Assembly (NCBI GenBank): GCA_017443345.1
Contig: JAFSNR010000111.1
Coordinates: 1 to 59,965 of the forward strand
Length of the DNA stretch: 59,965 nt
Direction of reading: 5' to 3'
Source of the DNA: Prevotella sp.
GTDB lineage: Bacteria; Bacteroidota; Bacteroidia; Bacteroidales; Bacteroidaceae
This document shows, piece after piece, positions 35,962 through 44,678 of this stretch. Within the stretch, counting starts at the first letter, position 1, and each line of letters begins with the position of its first letter. A program made the translations under genes and the position numbers. The notes beneath the pieces were generated by a model. That model did no database searches. It was given only the letters and a program-made list of their open reading frames with translations, and was not told where the DNA came from.

Positions 35962-37524
35962 ATGAAGAAAAGTACGATTTGGATCATAGCAATAGTCATG
36001 GGACTCTCGTTCGTGGGACTCCTCCTCCTGCAGATTTCGTACATCGAAGAGATGGCGAAGATGAAGAAGGAGCAGTTCGATGAGTCTGTCAATCGTAGTC
36101 TCTATCAGGCTTCGCGTAATCTGGAGATGAATGAGACTTTGCGTTATTTAGAAAAAGATGTGAAAGAGACAGAACGTAAGGCCTACAAGCAGGATTCCAT
36201 GATGATTGACGGACTTGACGGAACAATAAAGCACAGTCATCAGTTTGCTGTAGCAGCAGATGACGGGACTGTTTATTCAAGTTTTGAGCTGAAGACATTT
36301 GCCATTAAGCCAGCCAATGTTCCTAAGGGTATGATCCTGAGGACGGACAAGAACTCTATTTCAGAGGCCTCTAAGTCTCTTCAGGAGATTGTGCGCAATC
36401 GTTATGTATATCAGAAAGCCTTGCTCGACGAGGTGGTCTACAATATTCTTTATACAGCTTCAGACAAGCCGTTGAAAGAGCGAATCAACTTTAAATTGCT
36501 AGATCAGGACATCCGTGCAGAGTTGATGAACAACGGCATCAATATTCCTTACCATTTCCGAGTGGAGACTGCTGACGGACGTGAGGTTTATCGTTGCCCT
36601 GACTATACAGACGAAGGCGAAGAGTATACCTATAAGCAAACCCTGTTCCGTAATGACCCGTCATCAAAGATGGGTGTCGTTAAAATTCATTTTCCGGATA
36701 TGGGCTCTTACATCTTCTCAAGTGTCAGGTTCATGATTCCTGCGATGGTGTTTACGGTTGTTCTTCTGATTACGTTTATCTTTACAATTGTAGTTGTCTT
36801 CCGTCAGAAGCGCTATAATGAGATCAAGAACGACTTCATTAACAACATGACCCACGAATTGAAGACACCTATCTCGAGCATCTCGTTGGCAGCTCAGATG
36901 CTGAATGATGATTCTGTCACTAAGAGTCCTTCGATGCTTAGTCATCTGGGTGGTGTTATCAATGATGAATCGAAGCGTCTGCGCTTCCTGGTGGAGAAGG
37001 TGCTTCAGATGTCGATGTTCGACAAACAGACTGCAACGTTTAAGAAGAAGGAGTTGGATCTGAATGAGTTATTAGAATCGGTTGCCTCAAGTTTCTCTCT
37101 TAGAGTGGAACATACGGGTGGAAAGATCTATACTGAGATCGAAGCCGTTGATTCTGCCATTTTCGTGGACGAGGTTCATTTCCAGAATGCCATCACCAAC
37201 TTGATGGACAATGCTGTGAAATATCGTAAGCCTGAGCAACCGCTTGACATTTACATCAGGACCTGGAATGATAAGGGTCGTCTGTGCTTTAGTATTCGAG
37301 ATACTGGTCTTGGGATCAAGAAAGAAAACGTTAAGAAAATATTTGATAAGTTCTATCGCGTCCATACAGGTAATGTACATGATGTTAAAGGTTTTGGGCT
37401 CGGTTTGGCTTATGTCAAGAAGATTATTACCTTGCATGAAGGTGAGATCAAGTGTGAGAGTGAATTAGGTAAGGGTACCACTTTTACTGTGTCGTTGCCA
37501 ATTCTGGAAGAGGATAATTCATAG
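35962..37524 (+). CDS. rprX: Sensor histidine kinase (RprX-like)
   Basis: A 520-residue membrane kinase. A transmembrane helix at about residues 6-26 and a second near 255-277 enclose a periplasmic sensor of some 225 residues. The HisKA domain has FINNMTHELKTPISS with phospho-acceptor His298, and the ATPase domain has NLMDNAVKYR (N box), DTGLGIKKENV (G1) and FGLGLAYVKK (G2). Overall layout and partner match RprX of Bacteroides, where the pair was found through altered tetracycline resistance. The response regulator gene follows 28 bases later. Confidence 0.9.
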   Translation: MKKSTIWIIAIVMGLSFVGLLLLQISYIEEMAKMKKEQFDESVNRSLYQASRNLEMNETLRYLEKDVKETERKAYKQDSMMIDGLDGTIKHSHQFAVAADDGTVYSSFELKTFAIKPANVPKGMILRTDKNSISEASKSLQEIVRNRYVYQKALLDEVVYNILYTASDKPLKERINFKLLDQDIRAELMNNGINIPYHFRVETADGREVYRCPDYTDEGEEYTYKQTLFRNDPSSKMGVVKIHFPDMGSYIFSSVRFMIPAMVFTVVLLITFIFTIVVVFRQKRYNEIKNDFINNMTHELKTPISSISLAAQMLNDDSVTKSPSMLSHLGGVINDESKRLRFLVEKVLQMSMFDKQTATFKKKELDLNELLESVASSFSLRVEHTGGKIYTEIEAVDSAIFVDEVHFQNAITNLMDNAVKYRKPEQPLDIYIRTWNDKGRLCFSIRDTGLGIKKENVKKIFDKFYRVHTGNVHDVKGFGLGLAYVKKIITLHEGEIKCESELGKGTTFTVSLPILEEDNS

Positions 37525-37552
37525 TATTAACAATTAATTATAAAGAACGATT

Positions 37553-38251
37553 ATGGAAGAAAAGTTGAAAATCTTGCTTTGTGAGGATGACGAAAACCTC
37601 GGAATGTTGCTTCGTGAGTATTTGCAGGCTAAAGGCTATGTTGCAGAACTCTGTGCTGATGGTGAGGCAGGCTTCAAAGCTTTCCTCAAGACTAAATTCG
37701 ATATTTGTGTACTCGACGTGATGATGCCCAAGAAGGATGGTTTCACCTTGGCTCAGGAGATTCGTTCTGCCAATGCCGATGTACCCATCATCTTCCTGAC
37801 TGCCAAGACGTTGAAAGAGGATATACTTGAAGGTTTCAAGCTGGGTGCTGATGACTATATTACCAAACCATTCTCAATGGAAGAGCTTGTGTTCCGTATT
37901 GAAGCCATCCTCCGTCGTACCAAGGGCAAGAAGACGAAGGAGTCTACACTCTATCACATCGGTAAGTTTACCTTCGATACTCAGAAGCAGTTGCTGATCA
38001 TTGGCGATAAGCAGACCAAGTTGACTACGAAGGAGAATGAACTCCTGGCCTTGCTTTGCAGTCATGCCAACGAGATCCTTCAGCGCGACTTTGCCCTGAA
38101 GACCATCTGGATTGACGATAATTATTTCAATGCGCGCTCGATGGATGTTTACATCACCAAGCTGCGTAAGCATCTGAAAGATGACAAACAGATTGAGATT
38201 ATCAACATTCACGGCAAGGGTTATAAACTGATTACCCCTGAGGAGGAGTAA
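37553..38251 (+). CDS. rprY: OmpR-type response regulator (RprY-like)
   Basis: A 232-residue DNA-binding regulator. The receiver domain has the acidic pair E11-D12-D13, phospho-acceptor Asp55 in CVLDVMMPKKDG, Thr83 in FLTAKT and Lys105 in DYITKPF. The C-terminal winged helix includes LTTKENELLALL and ARSMDVYITKLRKHL. It is the cognate partner of the upstream kinase. A strong AGGAGG within its last codons serves the small membrane protein gene that starts two bases after its stop. Confidence 0.93.
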   Translation: MEEKLKILLCEDDENLGMLLREYLQAKGYVAELCADGEAGFKAFLKTKFDICVLDVMMPKKDGFTLAQEIRSANADVPIIFLTAKTLKEDILEGFKLGADDYITKPFSMEELVFRIEAILRRTKGKKTKESTLYHIGKFTFDTQKQLLIIGDKQTKLTTKENELLALLCSHANEILQRDFALKTIWIDDNYFNARSMDVYITKLRKHLKDDKQIEIINIHGKGYKLITPEEE

Positions 38252-38252
38252 C

Positions 38253-38429
38253 ATGCATTTGAGACCATATCTTGGATTGGCGCTGGTTTTTACTGGCGCC
38301 ATCCTTTTAATCATCAGCTATCTTTTAGGATGGACCACCAGTAATTATGTGTTATTGGGAGGCTTCTTTATTATTATAATAGGTGTCATATTGCATGTTA
38401 GGGCGCAGAAAAGGACCGAAAAGTATTAA
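38253..38429 (+). CDS. Small two-helix membrane protein after rprY
   Basis: A 58-residue protein with two hydrophobic segments (about residues 6-25 and 32-50) joined by a short WTTSNY turn and a basic tail (RAQKRTEKY). The ribosome site AGGAGGAG ends six bases before the ATG, and the gene begins one base after the rprY stop, so it is almost surely translated with it. I do not recognise a family. Its position suggests a partner or modulator of the RprX sensor, which is inference only. Confidence 0.75.
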   Translation: MHLRPYLGLALVFTGAILLIISYLLGWTTSNYVLLGGFFIIIIGVILHVRAQKRTEKY

Positions 38430-38488
38430 ATTTAGTTAAAGATTGGGGTAATCTTCATGTCGCAATCTTCAATCTACAATAAAAGTTG

Positions 38489-38496
38489 TACCTTTG
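38489..38496 (+). promoter_or_regulatory. -7 box of the rpsF operon
   Basis: TACCTTTG followed by a leader of about 45 bases before the rpsF ATG. Confidence 0.5.
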
Positions 38497-38543
38497 CACC
38501 CGCTTTAAGCAAAACATTAATTAATTTATCATTTTAACGTAGT

Positions 38544-38888
38544 ATGAATCAATACGAAACCGTTTTCATTTTAACTCCCGTTTTGTCTGATGAACAGATG
38601 AAGGAAACGGCCGCAAAATTCAAGAAGGTCCTGACCGATAAGGGTGCAGAGATCATCAACGAAGAGGCCTGGGGATTGAAGAAGATGGCTTATGCTATTC
38701 AGAAGAAGTCTACAGGTTTCTACTGCCTCGTAGAGTTCAAAGCTGAGCCAGAAGTTATTAAGACATTGGAGACCGCTTTCCGTCGTGATGAGAAAGTGAT
38801 TCGTTTCCAGACAGTTAAACTTGACAAGTATGCTGCAGAGTACGCAGAGAAGCGTCGTAGCAAGCTTGGTAAAAAAGAGGAGGCTTAA
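38544..38888 (+). CDS. rpsF: Ribosomal protein bS6
   Basis: A 114-residue small-subunit protein that binds 16S rRNA together with S18. The opening [15 protein letters not shown] and the [11 protein letters not shown] segment are typical. Length is slightly above that of many S6 proteins because of a charged tail ([12 protein letters not shown]). First gene of the rpsF-rpsR-rplI operon; rpsR starts three bases after its stop. Confidence 0.96.
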   Translation: MNQYETVFILTPVLSDEQMKETAAKFKKVLTDKGAEIINEEAWGLKKMAYAIQKKSTGFYCLVEFKAEPEVIKTLETAFRRDEKVIRFQTVKLDKYAAEYAEKRRSKLGKKEEA

Positions 38889-38891
38889 ACT

Positions 38892-39158
38892 ATGGCAGAA
38901 CAGAGTGAAATCCGTTATTTGACTGCTCCTTCTATCGACACCAAGAAGAAGAAGTATTGCCGTTTCAAGAAGAGCGGTATCAAGTACATTGACTACAAGG
39001 ATCCCGAGTTCCTGAAGAAGTTCCTCAATGAGCAGGGTAAGATTCTTCCCCGTCGTATCACTGGAACATCTCTGAAGTACCAGCGTCGCGTGGCTCAGGC
39101 CGTTAAGCGTGCCCGCCAGATCGCACTGCTGCCTTACGTAACCGATTTGATGAAATAA
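38892..39158 (+). CDS. rpsR: Ribosomal protein bS18
   Basis: An 88-residue basic protein, partner of S6 on the platform of the small subunit. Signature segments are [33 protein letters not shown] and [14 protein letters not shown]. Length is normal. Between rpsF and rplI as expected in Bacteroidota. Confidence 0.97.
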   Translation: MAEQSEIRYLTAPSIDTKKKKYCRFKKSGIKYIDYKDPEFLKKFLNEQGKILPRRITGTSLKYQRRVAQAVKRARQIALLPYVTDLMK

Positions 39159-39180
39159 TTAAAGAGGAGGACGCAAGATT

Positions 39181-39768
39181 ATGGAAATTATACTGAAAGA
39201 AGATATTATCGGTCTGGGATTCAAGAACGATATCGTGAATGTTAAGTCTGGCTATGGCCGTAACTATCTGATCCCTCAGGGTAAGGGCGTTATTGCCAGT
39301 CCTTCAGCAAAGAAGATTCTCGCAGAGAACCTGAAGCAGCAGGCCCACAAGCTGGCTGCCCAGAAGGCTGCTGCTGAGGAGAAGGCTGCCGTATTGAACG
39401 GTGTGGCTCTTGAGATTGCTGCTAAGGTTAGTGCTACAGGTCAGCTCTATGGTTCAGTAGGTGCTGCTCAGGTTGCTGAGGCACTTGCCAAGCTTGGTAA
39501 GGAGGTTGATCGCAAGATTATCACCATGAAGGATGCCAAGAAGCTTGGTGACTATGTTGCTCTTGTACACTTCCACAAGGAGGTAACTGTTGAGATTCCT
39601 GTTAAGGTAGTTGCAGAGAATGCTGCTGAGCTGAAGGCTGCTGCTGATGCAGAGGCTGCTATCAAAGCTGCTGCTGACGCAAAGGCCGCTGCTGCCGCTG
39701 CTGCTGAGGCAGTTGAGGAAACTGAGGAAGGAGTTGCAGAAGCAGAAGAGGCACCAGAAGAGGCTTAA
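39181..39768 (+). CDS. rplI: Ribosomal protein bL9 with extended tail
   Basis: A 195-residue large-subunit protein. The N-terminal domain begins MEIILKEDIIGLGFKND and has GYGRNYLIPQGKG; a connecting helix and C-terminal domain follow. Typical L9 has about 150 residues; here an additional 45-residue tail is very rich in Ala, then Glu, and likely disordered or helical. A good ribosome site (AGAGGAGGA) precedes it. A terminator lies about 80 bases downstream. Confidence 0.96.
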   Translation: MEIILKEDIIGLGFKNDIVNVKSGYGRNYLIPQGKGVIASPSAKKILAENLKQQAHKLAAQKAAAEEKAAVLNGVALEIAAKVSATGQLYGSVGAAQVAEALAKLGKEVDRKIITMKDAKKLGDYVALVHFHKEVTVEIPVKVVAENAAELKAAADAEAAIKAAADAKAAAAAAAEAVEETEEGVAEAEEAPEEA

Positions 39769-39845
39769 AACAGAACTTTTTTTAAATCAATAAACAATTA
39801 ATAATTAATCACGCTGTAAGGCATCATTATTTATTATAACACAAC

Positions 39846-39877
39846 GTCCCGTTGGTAACAACCAGCGGGGCTTTTTT
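39846..39877 (+). terminator. Terminator after rplI
   Basis: CCCGTTGG pairs with CCAGCGGG around TAACAA, followed by six T. The T run overlaps the 3' end of the convergent metallophosphoesterase gene. Confidence 0.88.
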
Positions 39878-41360
39878 ATTTGATTATTTGTTTATGTCCT
39901 TGGTAGATATACACTCCAGGATGTTGAGGTTTCTCTGATAGCTGGATACCTTCAAGTGTATACCAAAGTGATTTCTTAGACTCATCACTTCTGATTTCTT
40001 CAATTCCATCAGTAAGCGAGGGCATCTGGATTGTCAGTGTTCTGTCGTTAACAATATTATGCTTGTCACTCTCTGAAGGATAATCACCCAAGATGCTTTT
40101 CATGGAGAGACTAATGTTCTCAATAATCTCTGCATTGTTAAAATTGTGATTTTTCATATAATATAGAAGGTCTTCAAAGATCTGAACAGCCTCTTTTGAT
40201 TCTGGATTCTGAGGCTCATTCCCTTCAGCATGTATTGTGAATGAATTTGACAAAGCCTGTGAAATAACATTGATCATCAAGTTGTTACTTCCAAATTCTT
40301 CATCTTCTACATATTCAAAGCCCGTTTTCTCAGCCAACCACTTTTGAGTCCAGTTTCTGACAGACTCTTTCAGGCGTTCTTTCGCATAAGAAGGAAAATC
40401 GGGATATCCGTTGAGAGTTGTCAAGGATTTTGTTGTAATAGAAAGCTTGGAGAACGTATCGTTGAAAGTCAATACCCTGTAATCGCAAGGGTAGGAGATT
40501 GGCGATCCTGTGCATATGTCGTAAAGCTCTGTTCCTGAAGCATCGATATAACGCGTGATGTCAGAAACATGTGAATGTCCTGACAATACAACCTTGATGC
40601 CAGCTCGCATGAATTTCTCGCGAATATCAGGATAGTCTGTGGGAATAGAAAGTTCGAAGATATTGTTCTGATAATAATAATGTGGCATGAGCATGTGGTG
40701 CATCATGACCAGCACTTGATTTCCCTTTGCCTGGGCGGCTTTTGCTTTCTCGTATACCCAGTCGATGCTACCTTCCCTGAATGTGCACCATATGCCAGAA
40801 TCTATACAAATAATGGTTAGCCCAGGGAATGGCTCTACCAAATAATTAAGGGTAGAACCATATCTTTCTGTGTTAGAGCCATATCCATAGTCTGCATATA
40901 GTTTTCCGAAGCCATCATTGTCGATGGTCTCTGCAACTATGCAAGTGTCATTTTGATACTTGAGCGCACGTTGCATCCATCCTCTGTCGTGATTACCAGG
41001 AATAACAAAAACAGGAATATTGGCCTGCTTAAATTTTGTCAACTTATTTAACACGTAATCGTGACTTTCTACTTCGCTGTCTTTGGTCAGGTCTCCAACA
41101 ATGAGGAGCAGATCTGGTTTTTCGAGAATGATTCTGTTAATGATGGCGTCGAATATCGGAACACTTAAGTCTGTCATTGACTTGCTCGTCTTCAGATAAT
41201 CCTGCCATTCTATATTGTTTTCATCATCGATGAGTGATGGAGCCATCACATGCATGTCAGCAAGAACACAAATTTTCTTGTTGGCAGCAAGACTAACTGT
41301 GCTTAAAAAGCACAGAGGTAAAATGATGTTGAGCCGAATGATCAGTTTTGTTAAGTTCAT
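39876..41360 (-). CDS. Secreted calcineurin-like metallophosphoesterase with sorting-like tail
   Basis: A 494-residue exported phosphoesterase. A signal peptide ends near Ala26 (VSLA/AN). Metal-binding motifs follow in order: D35-M-H37, G-D90, G-N-H-D125, MMHHM and SGHSH. The C-terminus reads YTLEGIQLSEKPQHPGVYI followed by YQGHKQIIK, matching the shape of the short Prevotella-type tails (YdL.G.....GiYI..GkK...) linked to type IX secretion or surface sorting. Substrate is unknown; related enzymes act on phosphodiesters or nucleotides. Transcribed from a minus-strand TACCTTTG box at 41387-41394. Confidence 0.88.
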   Translation of the reverse strand: MNLTKLIIRLNIILPLCFLSTVSLAANKKICVLADMHVMAPSLIDDENNIEWQDYLKTSKSMTDLSVPIFDAIINRIILEKPDLLLIVGDLTKDSEVESHDYVLNKLTKFKQANIPVFVIPGNHDRGWMQRALKYQNDTCIVAETIDNDGFGKLYADYGYGSNTERYGSTLNYLVEPFPGLTIICIDSGIWCTFREGSIDWVYEKAKAAQAKGNQVLVMMHHMLMPHYYYQNNIFELSIPTDYPDIREKFMRAGIKVVLSGHSHVSDITRYIDASGTELYDICTGSPISYPCDYRVLTFNDTFSKLSITTKSLTTLNGYPDFPSYAKERLKESVRNWTQKWLAEKTGFEYVEDEEFGSNNLMINVISQALSNSFTIHAEGNEPQNPESKEAVQIFEDLLYYMKNHNFNNAEIIENISLSMKSILGDYPSESDKHNIVNDRTLTIQMPSLTDGIEEIRSDESKKSLWYTLEGIQLSEKPQHPGVYIYQGHKQIIK

Positions 41361-41386
41361 GAATATTCAATCACCATTTGTTGTGG

Positions 41387-41394
41387 CAAAGGTA
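41387..41394 (-). promoter_or_regulatory. -7 box of the metallophosphoesterase gene
   Basis: TACCTTTG on the minus strand, 27 bases before the start codon at 41360. Confidence 0.5.
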
Positions 41395-41481
41395 ATATAA
41401 TTTTTCCGAATTACCACTCTTTATATACATTTTTTTTGTGAAATTATGCCTTTTTTTCTGCTGATTGTCGAGAAATCTTTG

Positions 41482-41489
41482 TAACTTTG
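41482..41489 (+). promoter_or_regulatory. -7 box of the polysaccharide locus
   Basis: TAACTTTG, about 190 bases before the upxY start. It implies a long untranslated leader. Confidence 0.55.
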
Positions 41490-41510
41490 TGCCGAAAAAC
41501 CACGTATCTC

Positions 41511-41660
41511 ATCCTAAAAGGATGGTTTTAAAGACCAGATGGGAAGTGGTGCCGGTACTCAGATGTCGCTGAAAGCCAGTGCAATATGAATACTGTACTT
41601 GATGGAACAGAGACTAATTTTCACCGCATTCAGAGGGGCGGTGTCCCCCTCTTTTATCTT
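41511..41660 (+). promoter_or_regulatory. Structured leader with attenuator-like terminator upstream of upxY
   Basis: Within the leader, CATCC and GGATG form a small hairpin at about 41511-41526. Further on, AGAGGGG (41632-41638) pairs with CCCCTCT (41646-41652) and runs into TTTTATCTT, the form of an intrinsic terminator placed before the first gene. In Bacteroides, UpxY proteins prevent premature termination in the leader of their own capsule operon. The hairpin is therefore a plausible site of attenuation. Confidence 0.65.
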
Positions 41661-41677
41661 GTAATGATTGGTCAATA

Positions 41678-42256
41678 ATGACTCAGACAGACATAATTCA
41701 TTGGTTTCCGATGCGTGTCACGTATTCACGTGAGATGTTAGCTAAGGATTATCTCGATACGATTGGGATTGAGAGTTTCATTCCGATGCAATATGAACAT
41801 GTAAAAGGGAAACATCCTCGTCATCGTGAGTTGAAGCCAGCTATCCGGAATTTGATTTTTGTTCATTCAAGTCAGAAGATAATCACTGAGCTCAAAATGA
41901 CCAAAAAGGAACTTCAGCCTTTACGATATATGATGCATCCAATTTATGATGATGGCAACAATTACTTGCGTCATGACATTCTGACCATACCAGATAAGCA
42001 AATGGACAATTTTATCAGGGTGGCATCAGTCTTGGATGATCGCATCTTCTATATGGAAAACCTGAAATTTGCAGGAAAACCGGGTCAAAAAGTGAAAGTG
42101 ATAGAAGGCGATTTCGCTGGTGTTGAAGGAACAATCAAACGTGTGAAGAAAAACAAGTGTGTAGTAGTTCAGATTGAGAATGTTGCAGCTGTTGCAATCG
42201 CTTTTTTGCCTGCAGCCTTCCTCACACCATTGAATGATGATCAAGAACAAGAATAA
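41678..42256 (+). CDS. upxY: UpxY-type NusG-like antiterminator
   Basis: A 192-residue NusG paralogue. The NGN domain opens with HWFPMRVTYSREMLAKDYLD and a C-terminal KOW segment reads KPGQKVKVIEGDFAGVEGTI. This is the layout of UpxY proteins, which act on RNA polymerase to read through the leader of the adjoining polysaccharide operon. It is the first gene of the locus and lies behind a leader with a terminator-like hairpin. No UpxZ inhibitor gene follows, unlike in Bacteroides fragilis capsule loci. Its last codons overlap a possible earlier start of the Wzz-like gene. Confidence 0.9.
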   Translation: MTQTDIIHWFPMRVTYSREMLAKDYLDTIGIESFIPMQYEHVKGKHPRHRELKPAIRNLIFVHSSQKIITELKMTKKELQPLRYMMHPIYDDGNNYLRHDILTIPDKQMDNFIRVASVLDDRIFYMENLKFAGKPGQKVKVIEGDFAGVEGTIKRVKKNKCVVVQIENVAAVAIAFLPAAFLTPLNDDQEQE

Positions 42257-42275
42257 TAATTTCTACCTAAAAGAT

Positions 42276-43394
42276 ATGGACGAACAGAAGAATAGTCTCC
42301 AGGAGTCTCAGGAGCAAAAAACAAATTCAGAGAAAATTCTGTCTGCAATCAAAAAGCACAAGAAGCTATATTATAAGACGCTTCCCATTGCTTTTATTGC
42401 GGCATGTCTCATTACGTTGGGGATGCCCAATTATTATAAGTGCGAGGTGACATTGGCCCCAGAGACTGGAAGCGGCAGTAGCTTCAGCGGTCTGGCTTCG
42501 TTGGCCAGTAGCTTCGGCTTTAACATTGGAAGCAGTTCAAATAAGTCTGGTGATGCTATTACGCCTAATCTATATCCAGATCTGATGCGTTCTGTTGATT
42601 TCAGGACTTCTATGTTCAATGTCAAGGTTAAGATGGAAAACGATGATCGCGTGATGACTTATTATGACTATTTGGACAATGAGCAAAAGTCTCCTTGGTG
42701 GACTGCTGGTTTGAAGGCTTTCTTTGGTCTGTTTAAGTCAAGCGATAAAAATCAGAAAGACGCTAAGAAGGATTCTGTTGATAATTTCCGTTTGACACCT
42801 GCCCAGCAGAGTATTGCTAATGCCGTAGCTGGTAGTATCGAATGTAAAATAGACAAGAAGACTGATGTGATTTCAATTGTTGTAACAGATCAGGATCCTC
42901 TGGTCGCAGCAACGATTGCTGATTCCGTTAAGGTGCGTTTGCAATATTTCCTTACAGAATATCGAACGAAGAAGGCACGTCATGATTTGGCTTATATAGA
43001 GACTCTTTATAAGGATGCCAGAAAGAATTATGATCGGGCTTGTGAAATATATGCTGATTTTATGGATACCAATCAGGATCTTGTATTAGAATCAGTAAAA
43101 TTGAAGCAGACGAAGCTCGAAAACGAGATGCAGCTTCAGTATAACAACTATAACGCCATTGGTGCTCAGCTTCTGGCAGCCAAAGCAAAAGTACAGGAAG
43201 ATACGCCAGCTTTTACGACTCTTCAGACTGCTACGGTACCTTTACGTAAGGCAGGACCCAAGCGTAGTCGTATTGTACTCATATTAGTCTTATTGGTTTT
43301 CCTCTGTACTACAGGTTGGATTTTGCATAAAGAAGGCGAATTGATGTTCTTGTTAGGACTCGACAAGAAAAAGAAAGAGATAGCACATGCCTGA
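42276..43394 (+). CDS. Wzz-like polysaccharide chain-length determinant
   Basis: A 372-residue inner-membrane protein with two transmembrane helices, near residues 35-55 and 336-354, enclosing a long periplasmic part with coiled-coil character (ARKNYDRACEIYADFMDTNQ). It belongs to the Wzz/PCP group that sets polymer length together with Wzy. It lacks a C-terminal tyrosine kinase domain. The start at 42276 was chosen; an in-frame ATG at 42234 would overlap upxY and add 14 Asn/Lys-rich residues. A Ser/Gly-rich segment follows the first helix. Its end overlaps the DUF4910 gene by eight bases. Confidence 0.88.
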   Translation: MDEQKNSLQESQEQKTNSEKILSAIKKHKKLYYKTLPIAFIAACLITLGMPNYYKCEVTLAPETGSGSSFSGLASLASSFGFNIGSSSNKSGDAITPNLYPDLMRSVDFRTSMFNVKVKMENDDRVMTYYDYLDNEQKSPWWTAGLKAFFGLFKSSDKNQKDAKKDSVDNFRLTPAQQSIANAVAGSIECKIDKKTDVISIVVTDQDPLVAATIADSVKVRLQYFLTEYRTKKARHDLAYIETLYKDARKNYDRACEIYADFMDTNQDLVLESVKLKQTKLENEMQLQYNNYNAIGAQLLAAKAKVQEDTPAFTTLQTATVPLRKAGPKRSRIVLILVLLVFLCTTGWILHKEGELMFLLGLDKKKKEIAHA

Positions 43395-44676
43395 AATGAA
43401 CGACGCAGGTAGAAATATGTACGAACTGGCGGGAAGGCTTTTTCCCATCTGTCGCAGCATCACAGGCAACGGCTTCCGTCGGTCGTTGGAGATGATACGA
43501 GAGATTGTACCAGAGATACAGGTCTTTGAGATACCTTCAGGAACTTCCGTCTTTGACTGGACTGTACCAAAGGAATGGAATATCCAAGGAGGTTGGATCA
43601 AAGACATGCAGGGTAAGACGATTATTGATTTCAAGGATTGTAATCTGTATGTGATGGGTTATTCTATTCCTGTGCATCAGATGATCAGTCGTGAGGAATT
43701 ATTGAATCATGTATACACCCAGCCTGAGCAGCCAGAATGGATTCCCTATGTAACTTCTTACTATAAGGAGCGTTGGGGCTTTTGCATGAGTGAGCGTCAG
43801 AAGCAGGCTTTGACTGATGCAGAATATGAGGTTTGTATAGACAGCACGTTAGAAGACGGTTATCTGACCTATGGAGAATTGATTTTACCAGGTGATACTG
43901 ATGATGAGATATTCTTTTCTACCTATCTCTGTCATCCTTCGATGGCGAATAATGAATTGTCTGGCCCCTGTGTACAGACAGAACTGATCAAGTATTTGAA
44001 GTCTCTGTCTCATCGCAGGTATACATATCGATTTGTCTTTATTCCAGAGACTATAGGTTCAATTACTTATCTCAGTAGAAACCTTGAGGTACTCCAACAA
44101 CACGTTAAAGCTGGCTTCGTGTTAAGTTGCGTTGGCGATAATAGGACATATTCTATGGTGTCTACAAAATATGAAGACACATTAGCTGACCGCGTTTTGA
44201 ATAATGTCCTGAAATTCCACTATCCAGATTATATTCGATATTCGTTTATGAAGAGAGCCTCCGACGAACGTCAATATGGTTCGGCTGGTGTTGATTTGCC
44301 AGTATGTGCCTTTTGTCGGAGCAAGTATCATGAGTATCCGGAATACCACACTTCGGCAGACAATATGGACTTGATCAGTCCAGAGGGTTTGTCTGGTGCA
44401 TATGAAGTGATGGTGAAGGTGATTAATGCCTTGGAGAACAATACTTTTTACCAGATGCAATGTAAGTGCGAGCCACAGTTAGGCAAACGCGGCTTATATC
44501 CCACTGTCAGTCAGAAGGGGACCAAAGGTGATGCCCGTTTCATGCAGGATTTCATTGCCTATGCAGATGGTAGAAATGATCTGATTGGAATCAGCAATAT
44601 ACTCGACATTCCTGTTGATAAGCTTATCCCAATAAAGGACCAATTAATAAAACATCATTTATTAGCTGTCAAATAG
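43387..44676 (+). CDS. DUF4910 aminopeptidase-like protein
   Basis: A 429-residue soluble protein of the DUF4910/DUF2172 group, which has an M28-like zinc peptidase fold. Conserved segments are LFPICRSITGNGFRRSL, STYLCHPSMANNELSGP with candidate metal ligands, PETIGSI and YHEYPEYHTSADN. A C-terminal winged-helix-like region ends the chain. Such genes recur in polysaccharide loci, but their substrate is not established; a peptidase or amide hydrolase acting on sugar or amino-acid substituents is possible. Overlaps the Wzz-like gene by eight bases and precedes the flippase by two. Confidence 0.88.
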   Translation: MPEMNDAGRNMYELAGRLFPICRSITGNGFRRSLEMIREIVPEIQVFEIPSGTSVFDWTVPKEWNIQGGWIKDMQGKTIIDFKDCNLYVMGYSIPVHQMISREELLNHVYTQPEQPEWIPYVTSYYKERWGFCMSERQKQALTDAEYEVCIDSTLEDGYLTYGELILPGDTDDEIFFSTYLCHPSMANNELSGPCVQTELIKYLKSLSHRRYTYRFVFIPETIGSITYLSRNLEVLQQHVKAGFVLSCVGDNRTYSMVSTKYEDTLADRVLNNVLKFHYPDYIRYSFMKRASDERQYGSAGVDLPVCAFCRSKYHEYPEYHTSADNMDLISPEGLSGAYEVMVKVINALENNTFYQMQCKCEPQLGKRGLYPTVSQKGTKGDARFMQDFIAYADGRNDLIGISNILDIPVDKLIPIKDQLIKHHLLAVK

Positions 44677-44678
44677 GG

